This document shows, piece by piece, positions 10,530 to 24,786 of a DNA stretch of 64,000 bases (positions are counted from its first letter, which is position 1; each line of letters begins with the position of its first letter). The position numbers and the translations under genes are program-made. Source of the stretch: Wuchereria bancrofti (lineage: Eukaryota > Nematoda > Chromadorea > Rhabditida > Onchocercidae). The notes below the pieces were generated by a model, which was not told the DNA's origin, searched no databases, and saw only the letters and a list, made by a program, of their open reading frames with translations. Where the stretch lies: positions 2,710,194 through 2,774,193 of the forward strand of contig SSBO01000012.1 in the NCBI GenBank assembly GCA_005281725.1, in the 5' to 3' direction.

Positions 10530-13500
10530 ATGGCATTAGCATCGATGTCCTCAGATGCAGAAGGTTACGATGGGGACATCTTTGAAATAGAAGATTTCAC
10601 TATTGTTACAATCAAAGAAGGTTTGTGTGCTGAGTTGGAACAGTTACTACGTAAATGGGAGCTTAGTGGTGATAACGGCAACAACTATTCCTTCACAAAG
10701 GTATGCAAATGTTAATTACATTATCAGGAGAATTCTATGTAGTGAATACATGTTTTAGGCAAAGTTAGCGGAGTGTCAGTGGGATTCGAAATATGATAAA
10801 ATTACATACGGAAACAATCATTTAATTGTCAGCTATTATTGGCCAAAAAATCTTCAAAGAATTGAACAAGCAACGAAGTCAAATGCAGTTAATATGGACG
10901 CTTCGGATTCTTTCCTAAGCAATGCTGCGCGACTATTTTGGTCATCTGAGACGGACTTTTGTCCAGGATCCATTATTTGCAACCAAGTGAGTCAAAAAAA
11001 TTTTATGAGTATTCAGAATATGGTTTAGGAAGGAAATATCTGCAGTGGTTGTTCCGTGTTCTTAATATATGTTGCATATAAATTTGTAATTATTGCAGTT
11101 TGGAGTCCTCGAATTCATTTTACTGACACCATCTGATTGGCATTTCGACAGAGTGTCGAATGAAGACCAATTGCGAGGTTTATTGTCATCTATCACAGAA
11201 TCTGCTGGAAAAGCTGGATGGTATCGGTTTTGTTATCACTTAGTTGTGAGTTATTTCTACTTAAGAATCATTCCAAAAAACTATATCAAAACTAGCTGCG
11301 GTTTCAATGCTGCATATTCGGCAGTAAGTAGTTGTAGAAGGATTCATTTGTTTTAGTGTTTTCCTGTATAGTATGTTACTAGAATTCATCTTAACCAATG
11401 AGTTTATCTAGTTTTCTGATTCCTAAAAGATGTGTCGTTCAAATCCGAAATCTTCCAGTGCTTTACCAATATTTGTACAATATGGTGAAAGAGAACGGCA
11501 ACTATATTTCGGCGTTTGTCAAAATAACTCTATGCGCACTAATTTTGAATCCGTTCACCAACGTCGAGGCCACCCATTAAGATGTCATTTGTCGGGATGT
11601 TTAGACATCTTTAGGGAAACTTTGGTACATTTCCTAGTTTATTCTTTATTTGCTTCAATTTATTTTTTTAAAATAGAAGACAAAACAGACCTTATATATC
11701 GTTTACATGCAAGGTATCGCTGAAACACAGATAATTAATCTTTTATTTTAGCAGTGTTCCTTAATGGATGAAAAGAATCTACGAATATCTATGCAATTCG
11801 ATTACGTACTCCAGGTCTCTGAAATTACAGCATAATTTAATTAAAATACCTTTCAAATGTCAGCAAATTTAAATTGTTCTTATTTTAAGGATAAGCCGCA
11901 TTATGCATTTCCCAAAAAAAATATGGTGATAGAGGAAGAATTTTTACCAGCAGAAGATACAAGCATTATTGATATTTCTCATCTTCCGTTTGGTGCTACT
12001 ACAAATGCAATTGAGTAAGTACTCAGTTTTATATTTCGTATTAGTATATATTTTCAAGTTTCCATTTTCTCTGTATTCTTTTAGGGAATTTGGTCTATCT
12101 GCAATTTGGTCAAACATCGAAAGAGGGATTGCTGTGGAGGAACAGAACCTTTCCAATTTAGATCCTCAGAGAGCCTTAGCATTTAGTACGTGGGTATCAA
12201 TAGAGAAGAATGCATCATATCTGATGAGTAAGTTGTAATATTTATGATTTTATCGGCTATAAGTCTCGTGAGTTTCTATTTTATATGGGTTTCCAAAAAT
12301 CATTTTCTCAAATTTGTCGTATGCAACTTATTCTTTCCGCTTTTTTTTTACTGGATGCATTCGTCCGAACAGTGTGTCCCTTGAAATAGATGCGAAATAG
12401 TGTCTTTTATTTATTACTGTGTTTTGAAGATTAAATTAAAAAAAAAGAAACCACATTCTAATGTGGTTTCTTTTTTTGACCAGTGAAATATAATACTGAT
12501 CAAAAAACAACAGCAAAATGTGAGTAGAGCTCTCCCAGTGATAAAAATCCAGACTACTGTATTTAAGGTTCTTGTCTGAGAAAACTGTTAGAAATTGCTG
12601 AGTCACAGGAAGGCTCAGATTTGGTTCAAAAACGGGAATATTCAAGGGACGATGCAAGTCGAGCATTGTCTTCACTGTTATCTCCAACAGTGCCAGAGAA
12701 TATCTCAATCAGAAGTACAGATCGTGTAATAAATGAAAGTGATTTAGAACCTGTACGTTTATTTTTCCTTATCATTACGCTTTTCCTTTTTAGATATATA
12801 TTATTTATGAGTTGTAGCATTCTAATCAATTGAAGCTTGAAGTATCTGGTTATAGGCTATTATTCGGCATTGGATTGATAAAGTATTTGAAAAGACGAAG
12901 CAAGAACACGCTTTACCAAGCTGTAACACTTCATGCAATGTAGATTTTGAATCTGCCTGCTCGATGGGAAAAACATGGAGTCCTGGCCCAGGTAGTGCTG
13001 TTAAAAATGTACAGTGTTCAAAAGCTTATCGTGCCGAAGGCATAAAAGAAGATGGGAATACAGTGGACATTTGTCAAAAACTTAGCGTAAGTCATTCAGT
13101 TACTATATCTGCAATAAACTCCTGCAATTTCTAACAGTGCTGTTACCAAAATTCATAGCGCAGATAGACTATTTTGCTTGGTCGTACGAAAATTTCGTGT
13201 TTTATGAACGTTATCATGCTCATGATGGTAATAATATGTGTTCTTCATCGGATCAGTTTAAACTTTTGTAGTTTAAACTTTTTTTCCTTTTTTGATATCG
13301 GCAGCGTTAAGTTTATATTGATCGAACTTATCCAGACTCTATTACGCTTAATTCTTGCATTTCCATCTCGTTGTAGAATCAGCAGCATGTGCATTTTAAC
13401 TTTATGGATTCTTAAAGGATATACTATCCGCATGTAAATCGGCTCCAGAATCTAGTTTAACTTGTCGAATCTCTATTGCGCTTGCCCAAATGTTGTGTGC

Positions 13501-16500
13501 TCGAGACCATTCATCAGCCGGATTTTCTCACTTGTGGTCAGCTATTACACATGAATTGCAGGAATACTACGAAAGAAATTTATACGTTCCTGGGTATCTT
13601 TTACTAAATTTGTTAAATATTAAAGTTATGTTTATAATCTAAATAGTAACGAATTTGTAGTCGTATTCCATTACTATAAACCTTCTTTCATTTCTTTTGG
13701 ACAATAAGTTTTTGTAGAATGGATGAGTGTGTAGCTCCGGACTTGTCTACCTGTAAATTTCATCAGAATCTACAGCTTTTACAATGTTCAATTGAAGCTA
13801 AAAAACATCGTGAGTCAAAGAACCTTTTTATTCAGAAGTGGCAACTATGCAAATCAGGTACATGCTTTAATCTTGTGATCTGATTTATGAATTAGAGTCT
13901 TTCTAACGACACTGTGAAAGGTTTAAGACTACATTATATCTGATGTTGCAGATGATGAATTTTTTGACGCACCAGAATCGCTAGAAGATGGTAAAGAAAT
14001 CTCAAGAGAGGAGTCAGATTGTTCAGGAGCAGAAGGACGCTTGAAACCTTTTGGCACGTTGCGACTCATTCACTACCCCGATAGGCTTATGTATGAACCT
14101 GTTACACAGGTTTGTTTACTTGGCTTGTGCCTGTACTTTTTTTTTTTTTTTTATACGAATGTTTTTCAGAGTCGTGTTCCAGTAACCGAGGATATGCTGG
14201 AGAAGCATACTGAATATTTGGCTTCGTTGAAGGACCCTGAAGAACGGGTCAAAGCACAACTGGAGCCACTTTTTTCCGACATGGAGGCTTTTAAAGTAAA
14301 ATATACTTTTTGTGAGTGCTCACATGCTAAAATTGCATAAGTCAACTTTTGTTTGTAGGCCGCTAATCCAGGCTGCTGTTTTGAAGATTTTGTAAGGTGG
14401 CACTCCCCTCGTGATTTTATCGTGAACGATGAGAACACGGGTGAAGGTAGGCTTTTAACTTGCTCTTTTGTTTACATTTGTATCAGGAATTTTCTGGATT
14501 GTCAGCTATTAGCTTAGCAGTCTGTCTGCATACTTTAAAGGCCGTTTATCAAGTCGTATGACGGGTGAAGGTAATGCATGGCAACAGACGTGGGATCAGG
14601 CGCAGCTGAAACCTGCTTGTCGTCAAAAGCTACTATTTGATGACCTGAAAGCGGCTAATAAGGTATTTGTCATTCATTTTAAGTTCGGGAGGAAGGTATT
14701 GAATGTCACATTATGTGTCAGTAATTCAACCCTCTTCTTTATTTCTATTTTCTGTTCAGTTTAAAATTAATTGAATTTTTCTACCGTGCATATTTTAGTT
14801 TTCCAGTCCGTTGACAAATTAATACTGAAATTAAATGCCCTAAATGTGCACAGGCAGATTTGTCGGTTTGCTTTTGTTCTTTTGTTATCTTAAATTAACA
14901 AATGAATCTCAATTTCCAGATTATTAGTGATTTCGAAAATCTCACCGTCTCCAAATTGATTGTTTATATTTTACCAGTTTTGTTCAAATGCGCATCTATA
15001 CAGTTAGTAGATGAATGTTAGTTTTTTTATCAGTATTGCAATATTATGTTTGCGGGTTGTTTAAAAATGTTGGCAGTATTATTTCTCAACATTTTTTAAT
15101 GTTGAGAATGGTTGCCAGATCCCATTCTGGAATACAGTATCGAAATAAATTTTTCGAGTGGTACTTGCTTATTGTTGTATTAGAGTGTTTCGAAATTTAT
15201 GGCTAATCTACCTCTGCGTTTTTTTAACTTTATAATTAACTGTTCTATAGTTATAGCAAAATTATATTTTGATCTGATTGGCGACAAATTACTCAACCTT
15301 TGTAAAAAAGTTTTGGATTGTACAAGAAGCAATGCTTTGGAAGATTACTTAGATGCTGTCAAAGATATTACTCAAATTGAAGAAGTGGTTGCTTGCTGTA
15401 ATGTACTTTATACACAGTTAGTGTCTGCGGCCGACAAAAAGGTTCACCTTATTAAATTTCTTTACGTAGGTCATTCTGCAAGTTCATGTAAACGCTGATT
15501 AAAAGTTTTGTGGTGTTTTAATTTCTACAGGTCAGTTTTCTCAGGATATTAACTTCATCAAAATAGGGTTCTTTTTTTTTTCGTAGCTACCTCTTTCCAA
15601 TTTTTTTTTTTTTTTTTTAATGAAAGTATGGGTAGAGTAATGTTAGTTCCAATTCTATGCAAACTTGCTGGTCGTTTGCCTGATGAAAATTTTGAAAGAA
15701 CCTTGATAAAATTTCGTGTGTTTTTATTTCTGTTACGTCATTTTTATCAATGTCTTTTCAGCAATAACCAATTTTAATTGTAGTTAACTGAAGATGAGAA
15801 GCGTGAAATACAACAATTCGTCATGATGCTTCTACGTTCAAACGAGCAGAACTATGAAAACGCTGCTAATGGTGGGAAAGCTGGTGCTGGCTATCGAGTA
15901 CCTATTGTTCACGGTTTATGTGGGCCTGTTGGTTCAGCTCTAAAGAATCTCTTTTTTGGCTCTTCCATAAAAAATTGCTCAAATAGGTGACATCTCATTT
16001 CTATTCACGTTGGAAAAGTTACTGGCGCTGTTTGTCATGATTAGTATATACCTAACTTGTGAGATCTATACGGATCTATATCTATAGTATATGCTAACTT
16101 ATATCCTTTAATCTTTGCTTACTAAGGTTTTAATGTTTTAAACGGTGAAAGTAGAATTGGTTTACTACGCTAGAATTCAAATTCAGTAGGAACAAGCACA
16201 CAAAATATTTTCCTAATATTTCTGTAAATATAGGTGTTCGTTATTATACTTTTATAGGACTGAAAAGAAAACCCTTGAACAAATCCTCACTGGCGACGAA
16301 GACATGCCATATCGCAGGTAAATTGTTAGCAGGTTTTTTTAAATGGATAAGATAGAAACAAACTAGGTAGTGACTTAGTAACGTTAAGAATTCAGCCAAG
16401 TTATTCGGAACCAATAGAATTTTTAGTGTGTGACAGGCCGAAGTACAGCCTAAGTCATTTCTAGGAGACAATATATAATACGATGTGATGCTCGTAGACC

Positions 16501-16603
16501 TACTCTTGGGTCACGTACATTGCCGCAAAGATTGTATGCTGCAATTTCAAAAGAAGAATATAGAATTTGTTTGACACTGTCAAGCGATACCGTTTTATCT
16601 TAA
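10530..16603 (+). CDS. RAB3GAP1: Rab3 GTPase-activating protein catalytic subunit (RAB3GAP1; rbg-1 orthologue)
   Basis: Twenty exons join in phase to 993 codons plus TAA, close to the usual length of about 980: 10530-10700, 10759-10986, 11099-11245, 11430-11624, 11752-11814, 11890-12014, 12085-12227, 12568-12752, 12856-13086, 13418-13593, 13718-13857, 13952-14109, 14170-14295, 14359-14446, 14541-14662, 14920-15016, 15257-15441, 15784-15986, 16258-16317, 16465-16603. Family landmarks are in order: N-terminal FEIEDFT, LSGCLDIF, YVLQ, LPFGAT, the catalytic-region segments KSAPESSLT and YVPG, then MTEDML-like VTEDMLEKH, DMEAFKAANPGC, FVRWHSPRDF, and a C-terminus ending LPQRLYAAISKEEYR. With the non-catalytic subunit, this protein forms the Rab3 GAP/Rab18 GEF complex acting in regulated exocytosis, ER and autophagy. 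The start is the first ATG, 14 bases after an acceptor; a second ATG lies five codons in. No break was seen. Confidence 0.95.
12440..12477. repeat. Intronic hairpin: 17-bp perfect inverted repeat, 4-base loop
   Basis: Arms 12440-12456 and 12461-12477 (right arm ATGTGGTTTCTTTTTTT) lie in the 340-base intron between RAB3GAP1 exons 7 and 8. The A/T tails make it also resemble a transcribed terminator-like hairpin, but in an intron it is more likely a small foldback element. Confidence 0.85.
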
Positions 16604-17560
16604 TTCTGAACGTGGTGTCAATTTCGCTAATTTATTGTAGTCGAAGATACTATGATAAAACTGTAGTGACATCGTACTGAACTGTTGTTAGGAATTGAAT
16701 AGATAAAATCACTTTGAGTATTTGCAGCTTACTGAGGCTCGCAAAATTTCCTATTTTATGAGTTTTAATGTGAAGTTTTATCTTAATTCTGAACATCAGT
16801 TTCGCTATTAATTTCGAAACTATGACAAAATTGTGATGACATCGAAACTATAAAACAAGGAAAACCGAAAAAATAAGAGGTGCATCTCGTGGTATCCTCT
16901 TTCATCGTAATTAAATTTTTGATTTATCAGCACCATATCATGATAGTGTAATGTGCCATGTGAATTTGAAAATCATGACTTATAGTTATTGGCTATTATC
17001 GTAAATTAATCAAACTGATCGCAATGTTGTAGTGTTTATCATGATTTTTGAAAATATAGTTTGGTAAATTCAATTTAGGCACCTAACGATACTATCTAAA
17101 TAGGAAATTCATGTGAAATTTTTGCCACTTACAAATACATTAGCTTACTCTTTCTTTTTTCTCCTTTTTCCTCCTGACTGCTTTGGTCAGGTTTACTTGT
17201 GTATCCCTTCATATTTAGTTGATTATATGAATTCCTAGTTATCTTTCATTTGGTATTTCTCTACTACAGTTCCGTTCCAATCCATGAAAAAAAATTTTTT
17301 GTACATTATTATCATTTCTTAGAAATGTATTAAGAGCACTTAAAATGAGCAAACTGAATTGGGAAGATCGAGACCTTTGATTCATAAATTGTTAAAAATT
17401 GTTGCAAAGGAGATCAACTTGGTTATTCCAGAGTAGTTCGTCATCGTTTCCGCTTTCTGACTTGGAATTCTCTAGAAAACTTTTTATAGGTGTTTTAATA
17501 CGGTTTTTGTAATGATATTTCAGAAAATGCTCAAAGTATAACTGTGGGGATTTTCTCCCG

Positions 17561-20343
17561 TTATTTTTTCTCAAGAGAGAAGATTTTGGTCATAAAAATC
17601 AAAAACTGTAAGGTAGAATATATACCTGAAAAGCTAAGGCATGCAGGAAACTTATCTTGGTCACTCTGTGCAAAAAATTCTGGGAGGAGTCTCTCCATGC
17701 GTTGCAGTACCAAGTAGATGAATGCATACTGTCCTGGAAGTTGTACAGCTCCAAATCTGCAATTTCTATTGTTGAAAATAAATTTAATATTTTATCACTG
17801 TAATATAGTAGCAATTATATAGTCGAGATGTATGTAGCAGGATGTGAAGGGGTCTGCTGAAAATTTCAGGAGAAGAGTGCATTAATGGAACTACATGAAC
17901 CAAGCAATCTGAGCTGCAGAAGGTAGATCGATCAGTGAATTAGGTGGAACTGTTTGGTCGAACATCTTGCATATCATAATTTTCAAGGCTCAATCGTTAC
18001 AGGAAGCAAAATGAATGATTAGGAAATCTTGTGGATTGTTTTTATCGTCATACCACTAACACTACAAACCTCTGTCTGCGTAATCTGGATACGGTGGAAA
18101 AGACGTCAATATTTTCAGGAGTTTTACAAAGTTGATCAATTCCCAAAGCTATTGCGATAAATGTACAAGTTCGACCGATTCCAGCACTGCAAACAGTTGA
18201 TACTATATATTCACTGTAAATGACAACAAAGCATTTTTTTGAATGAAATGTCGGTCTTCTAGAGGCCATAGGGGAAGAACATACCTGCAGTGGACAATAA
18301 TTGGTCCTGCATGGGTGGACAATCTTTGATGTTCATTCCTGTAACTTTCCATAGCAACGATTACTTTCAAAATTTGAGTGATGTATTGCACAGGCAAACG
18401 GTGATCTAACCATTCCGTAAACCAAATGTGCCTCACGTGATGCTCCACATCATCATACTACAAATATAAATTGATTACAACCGCTTTCTAAATGTATTTT
18501 ATGGGTAATCTTAATTGGGGATTCGGCAGAAACTGAAGTTAAGAAACGCTAAATATTAAATGAGGGGTGTCATTTGCTTGTGCTAGCACATGTCGAGTGA
18601 GCTAGAGGTTGTCCTGAAAGCTAAACATTAATCTTGTAGAAGAGGGAAGTGCCAGATTTCGATATTTAGTTTTACATTTTAAGGATGTACAAATTACTCT
18701 TTAAGGATAAAAAAGTAATTCGCATACAGATGCAGTTATTATCAAGAATGTGTCAAATTTATGAAAACGGATTCAGAAAAGTAGTGTTTAACAAAAGTCA
18801 ATACATTTAAAACGATGTGGCGAATTTGTACTCCGTCATAAAAGTTTGTTGAAACAACAGTAACATCAATTTCGCCATAACAGGCATGGTTGTCCGGCCA
18901 ATATTTGTCGCATTTTTTCTATAAAATGTCGAGATGATTTTTTACACGAAGTTTTTTGCATATAGAACGTGAAGTGGTTTTTATTATTCCCATAATTTTA
19001 TATCTGCATTAGAAAAATTTGCATCAAATTCTAAAAACAGACTAGTGGTAGTTTAGCTCCACAAGGTTTTTCCTCTAAGTTGGTCACCATTACAATAGCT
19101 GGTGTACGTTCTTGAAGAACCATTAGCCAAAAATCGTCAACTGTATTCGGCATTGGGCCTTCTGCTGCGATATACATTAATTTTGAGTTGGAATCCTACA
19201 TTGAATGATTTGATTAGAAATCAATATTTATGGAAATCATGGATCTATGATTTCTTTCACTGACAAAAATTTATATATTTTGTTTTCTAAAACTTTATAG
19301 TCATTGATATTATTTCACAAATAAATATCACATGCGTAGCGAGATTAAACAAGAATCCTATCAATATCCCGATGCCTTTTGGAATTTCGTAGTCAATGAC
19401 AGTCTAACAGCCTCGTTAATTCTTAGAATTAATTTGATCTGTACTTTCTGGTATTAGAAATGATAAGGTGACCAAAATATAGTTGGCATTGATATAGCTT
19501 CGGCAGACATCCTCAGCTGTAGAATTACACGAAGCTCTGTAATTGGATGATAGTCGTACACGAGTTTCTCCTATTGGCCACAATGTATGTCTATTTTTCT
19601 GGCTACAACCAGCAACTTTTTCACATGACGAAGTACTTGGACTTGGAAGAGACTGTAAAAAAAGGATCTTATGTTAAGTATTACTGTTCCCTATAATTTA
19701 TGCATATTTGTGCTTTGTTTTCTCTCTTATTTATTCGAAGAGGAAAGTATAAAAAAGTGTCATTTAACTTACAGCAAACTCTCCGTATATTTTAGAAAGG
19801 GATGCTGAAATATCAAGATGACGCAACTGGTAACGTGTCAAACGTCGTGGCTTACGGAGTTCCAATTCTTCAGCAATACTGAAATTTATTAAAAGTATGC
19901 TTCGGCGAGCAGAAATAGTTATTTTAATCACTGAAATGATTATGAACGAAAACACAATTAATTAAATAATAAAATGAGTTTTACTTATTGCAAGAGCTTT
20001 TAGTGAGAAAGGCAGTAAATAATTTTTTCTGAACAGCAAGACAAGATGACACAGTGAAAATATATTTTTAACACGAACTCTTCATGAATTGGTGATATTT
20101 GAAGAGTTGAACTCTGGAATTGGGCAGGATCAATTGTCAATGACACTGATGAGCCACGCCTGAAATATGAAGAGTAAGTCTAGTAGTCAGTCTTAATACA
20201 AAGATGAAAATTTATTCTGAATCAATCAGTTTACTTATATGCATCCTAATGAGCTTCAATTCCCCTTTGCATAATACGCAAATATTTAGGGTTTACCTTT
20301 CACGAAGGCTGCAGTTGCGCATTGAAACATAAGATGCAACCAT
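17561..20343 (-). CDS. Non-receptor-type protein tyrosine phosphatase, single PTP domain, with altered loops
   Basis: Nine phase-consistent exons give 390 residues plus TAA: 20343-20297, 20159-20073, 19878-19773, 19652-19473, 19195-19043, 18918-18805, 18457-18285, 18186-18070, 17756-17561. The start ATG is preceded by an in-frame TAG. The order of motifs is that of classical PTPs: KNRH (usually KNRY), [36 protein letters not shown] (WPD loop, P to L, general-acid Asp kept), P-loop [10 protein letters not shown] (catalytic Cys and Arg kept, the usual final Gly is Cys), and VQLPGQY (Q loop). No signal peptide or membrane segment is seen, so it is cytosolic. It would dephosphorylate phosphotyrosine in substrates. 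The KNRH and WLD changes may alter rate or specificity. Its neighbour RAB3GAP1 is convergent, 0.96 kb away. The last exon could instead splice at TTTTCAG|GTATAT, so the final 25 residues are uncertain. Confidence 0.9.
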
Positions 20344-23300
20344 TAGCTAGGAATATTTTGCATAAAGTTTAGTTTTATCTAAAAAAATAGAATTTATGGC
20401 AAAAATGAACTTTATTCTGTTAGTAATGAAAAAAAAAGCTAGTAATGAAAGTTAAATTTTTTCTAAACAGAAAGGATTTGTTCGAAAAATATTTTATGCC
20501 AGATGCGTCCTAATATTACTGTTCAACTCTTACACTACTAAACTGTAGACCGCTCAATTCTTTTATGATAATAGCATAACGAATAACCGATTCTGAGCAC
20601 TATTTCTATTTCCCTTCTTTTTTCAACTAAAGAGACCAGAGGTCACTTTATTTTTGTTAGGACCACTGTAATAGTAATAATATCTGTCATAACATTTTCA
20701 GTCTAAGAAATCTTGGTATTTAGGCAGAATTTATCATGACTATTTAGCTGCCTACTTTCATTTTAGCAAAAATAAAGTTTAAGAATGTCTGTAATTTTAA
20801 AGCTTTTTTTGCTACTTCAACAGAAAAAAAAGTAGTTTCAGTGTTGGAATCAATAAAGAAAACCAAGAGTGAAGTTTATATGGTGAAAGCAATATTTTGA
20901 CAAATATTGAGTGGTGAATAATATAAAAATGATTATAGATTTGTACTTAGTTATTTGTTAATGTGGAAATGCTAAAGGTTTATGATAACAAATTGGGGTA
21001 AGAAAATGGAAGGCTATTTGTTTTTGAGAAACAACCCAAAAAAATGACAGGCAATGTAATTCTCGGAAGTATCAGGTCTCTTTATATATGAAAACATTAT
21101 ACGTGATTGAAAAGTGGCAAAAATTTCAACATACGTCATTTCCTGCTCAATGCTTTAATGAAAAATTTCTGAGTTGATGAGTGGATGAACAGGTTAATTG
21201 ACGATACATTTTTTACAGTGTCATTAGGTGGTACATATCAAAAACTTCATATATATAAAACACTTTAAGGTATATTCGCATCTATCCCTGTTGATGCTGG
21301 ATGAAATGATGCAATGAATTAATATGCGCAAAATTTAAGTCAGTGAATTTTTGCAGTAAACCTATTTGTCCTTATGGTAGCATGATTATGACCAATAACC
21401 ATTTGTCTCTTCAAATTAAATTTGTCCCATTCGAAATACTAAAAATAACCATGAAAGTACTGAACTTTTGCTGATGCAAACAGAAGCTACTATACAGAAG
21501 ATGTTGAATTATCCAATCTATATTACATATTTTCTTATCCAGTGAATTCCACGATAATTGAACACAATTATTTCATTTTATGATAATAGAAAGGAGCAAG
21601 AATTAATGCAAATCTTGAGAACATAGTATCGTAATAGCTTCATCAAAAAAGTGAGAACATTTCAAAACATTAATGAAAATGTAGAAATATGAGGAGTTAG
21701 GCTTACTGAAACTGTTAAGTATTAGATGTGTAAATAGATAAGACATCCATGCTTTTGCTTACGCAAAGTCTTTAGGAATTTATTTCCATTACAGCAGAAG
21801 GTATGATATAAATGAGAATACCAATGTTCATGTTTTTTTCGAAAAAAATTTAGAAAGGTAAACGTTAATATTAAAGTAAAAAAGTAAAAGGAAGGAATGA
21901 AATGCTGACATTTAGCAAATGGATATAATTTTGGCATGAAATTTTAGTGTTAGCGTAGGCTAAAAAGATGAAAACAAACACAGCAATTTTTTAAGTTACT
22001 CTTTCAAGTCTCCTTACACCTCTATCCCTTTTCACATTTCCACTGCTTTCTCCTCATGAAATTTTGGAGACGGTTGGAAGTGTGCAAAATTTTGATTAGA
22101 CGTTTGCAAAAGTCGGGAAAAAATGAATGAAGCACCACTGAATTGCATTGAACGGTCCAATTGACCATCAGTTTCATTTGAGTTTTCCTATTGGCAATAA
22201 TTTATGTTCACATAGGCGTGCTTGTAACCGGAAATCGTTCTACTTACACAATCAATTCCTTATTACAGAAGAAGAAGACGGAAGGAGATAAACTGTGGAA
22301 TATTACTGCAAATTAAATATTGTATACCTATTCTCTTCGAATGCACTCGTTCTACTTCCGGTTCAAATTGCTCATTTCGGAGAACATAATAGATCATCAA
22401 TAAGAACTTACCCTAACACCTTCCCATCAATTAATTCAACTGATAAAGGAGGCCGAACAGTGGCAGTGTCATTACACAGTCTCTGACATCACTACTGCTC
22501 CGTGAAATAATTCGATAATCTCATTTTATTAAAGTCATCGCCGTAAAATTATCCATAGGTATTTGATTTCAATAATAAATCAACAAACAGATATCATCGC
22601 ATCCTTTCAAAAACATTCCTTCACTATCATGGAAATGAAAAGGTAACTGAGCACGGAAAATTAAATTTAGAGAGAAAAAGGACAATTACTTGCATAGCTT
22701 TCTCACTCACTCACCCACTCACTCATGTTTCTCCACTCCCTAACTAACGAATACTTTTCAAGCGAATCGTGCTTAATTTCAGCAATCAAATCGAATTTTT
22801 GCATGAAGAAATACATACCACAACTATGACTGTCAGATTTAAAACCGAAACCCAGACTTGATCAATGTCGGTAAAGCTTCTTTAGAACCAGATGGATCAT
22901 TTTTGCATGACATCTTTCTATGGCATCTATTCTTCTTCACTTTCTGCATGTTTGATATTAGCTCTTCACCAATCGATAATGGCTAAACACACGAAGATTT
23001 CGAGATTTTTTCCGCACTGTGGTAGAAATCCCATTAGCTGGCTTCATCTCATGCCACGATTTCTAAGGAAGTTCGAGAAATCAAACAATCTGTGCTGTCA
23101 AGTGAAATGGTAAAGTTACTAGTAATATTTCAGCAGCGAATACGTATGTACACTGTAAAACTGCTTAACATGTCAGTATAATCGCTGATAGAATTTTGCA
23201 TTAAGCATAAATTAGCTGGATTTCGGTTGAAAAACAAATAGGTCTCAAACTGAGGTCCCAAATTTATTTGAAACTTCAATTTAGAACTTGTAGTTTGTTA

Positions 23301-24786
23301 CTGTAAATTGTGGATAGTTTTATAAATCTGACTGGATAATGAAAGCCTAACATGGGTCACAAAAAAAGCTAACATTTCAACATGCACAGATTTATAGATA
23401 TCTTTATGAAAAAAATATTGTACATATCTTTATTTATTTTATTTATCATATATATAATCATCATAAGAGGCGCTCAAAATCATCAAGAATTCAATCACCT
23501 AAAAACCAGTTCTAAATTTATTTTATTGCGGTCCCCTGTCATACACCAAGTTTTGAAACGATAAAAATTGAGAATTATCAGGATATTTCACTCCCAATTT
23601 CCGTTCATTTCTTTTAAATTTAGATAAAAATTTCTTTATTTCCTCGCAAAACATCGTCCAGAACAGTCGTATACTAACCATATTTACACTGATATTTCTT
23701 ATGTCTGGTAAAATGAAACACGCAATTTTATTATTGATGTTGGCTACTTATATCTGTCCGGTTCCGTTATTTTTTTGTTCGATTATGAAGCTTTCAATTA
23801 CAAAATAAGCGAAATATGCGACATATTGGAGATAAACCTATCTTTACCATTAGAAAAAATCAGAAAAACTTGGAATTAAACTGGGTGACAATAAAAATGA
23901 AGTTAATACCGGCTGCAAATCAAAGATTTTCTAACTTCCCTTCATAACAAATTAGTCATACTTAGTTTATTTAAATTCTATAGCTTATTTGCAACTTGCA
24001 ACTCACACTTCATAAATAAACGTTCATCTGCGTGCATTGAAAAGTACAGTAATGTTATTAAACGTCGTGATTATAAAACAAAGGATATTTTTGATAACAA
24101 AATCAACGTGATCCGTCTGTTTATTGAACAGTGCTTGTCTTAGCCATACGCATCACATCATACTCAGTCGAACTATGAGATAACTAACCTTCAAACTAAT
24201 GAAGTAATCCGGAAGGAAAATAAATCCTCATTTTCTAAATTGAATTCTGCAAATTCATACCTAAAAAAAACAATTCCAATTTAAATTTTGGAAAGCTATT
24301 AAAATTTTCCTTTAAATATAAGTCTAGCTTGATTATCAGTATGTTTCAGATGTCAAATTCGGAAACATTTCTCTAGTTTTCTAATATCTTTACACATGCT
24401 TGTCATTATTTTGGTTGCAGTTAGATGGTTAAACATTTTTAGGTATCTTTGATCTTAGCAACGTATTTTTTTTTAAATATATTTTTAAAAAAAAGAAAAA
24501 ATATTTTTAAAGAACTTATAATTATGCTAAAGTCACAGGGTCAATTTCTAGACTCGGATATTCCAAAAAGGCTCTTGTCTGAAGTCTAAAGCTCACTTAA
24601 TCAAGAAGGATTTACATACTTTCAAACTGTAACAAGCAAAAGTTTTATTTATATAGAAACAAATGAGACAACAAATATGGAAACAATATGTGCCACAACC
24701 ACAACAACTGGTATCTGAAATAGGGCCTGATTGGAGTAGACTGTATAGAGCCGAATAGGTAGAAAGCGATGAACATTGACGAATAT
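20344..24786. other. Intergenic, gene-poor AT-rich DNA
   Basis: Only short open frames (at most 73 codons), without splice-linked partners, are found here. The first part must hold the promoter of the minus-strand phosphatase. No RNA gene was recognised. Confidence 0.55.
22702..22728. repeat. CTCA tetranucleotide repeat, short
   Basis: A short run of CTCACTCACTCACCCACTCACTCA, a minor microsatellite without other features. Confidence 0.8.

Noticed and set aside
15630..15713. Possible extra RAB3GAP1 exon (MGRVMLVPILCKL...)
   Set aside because: Exons 17 and 18 join directly in phase and match the family without it. Its upstream edge meets a stop in the best acceptor frame.
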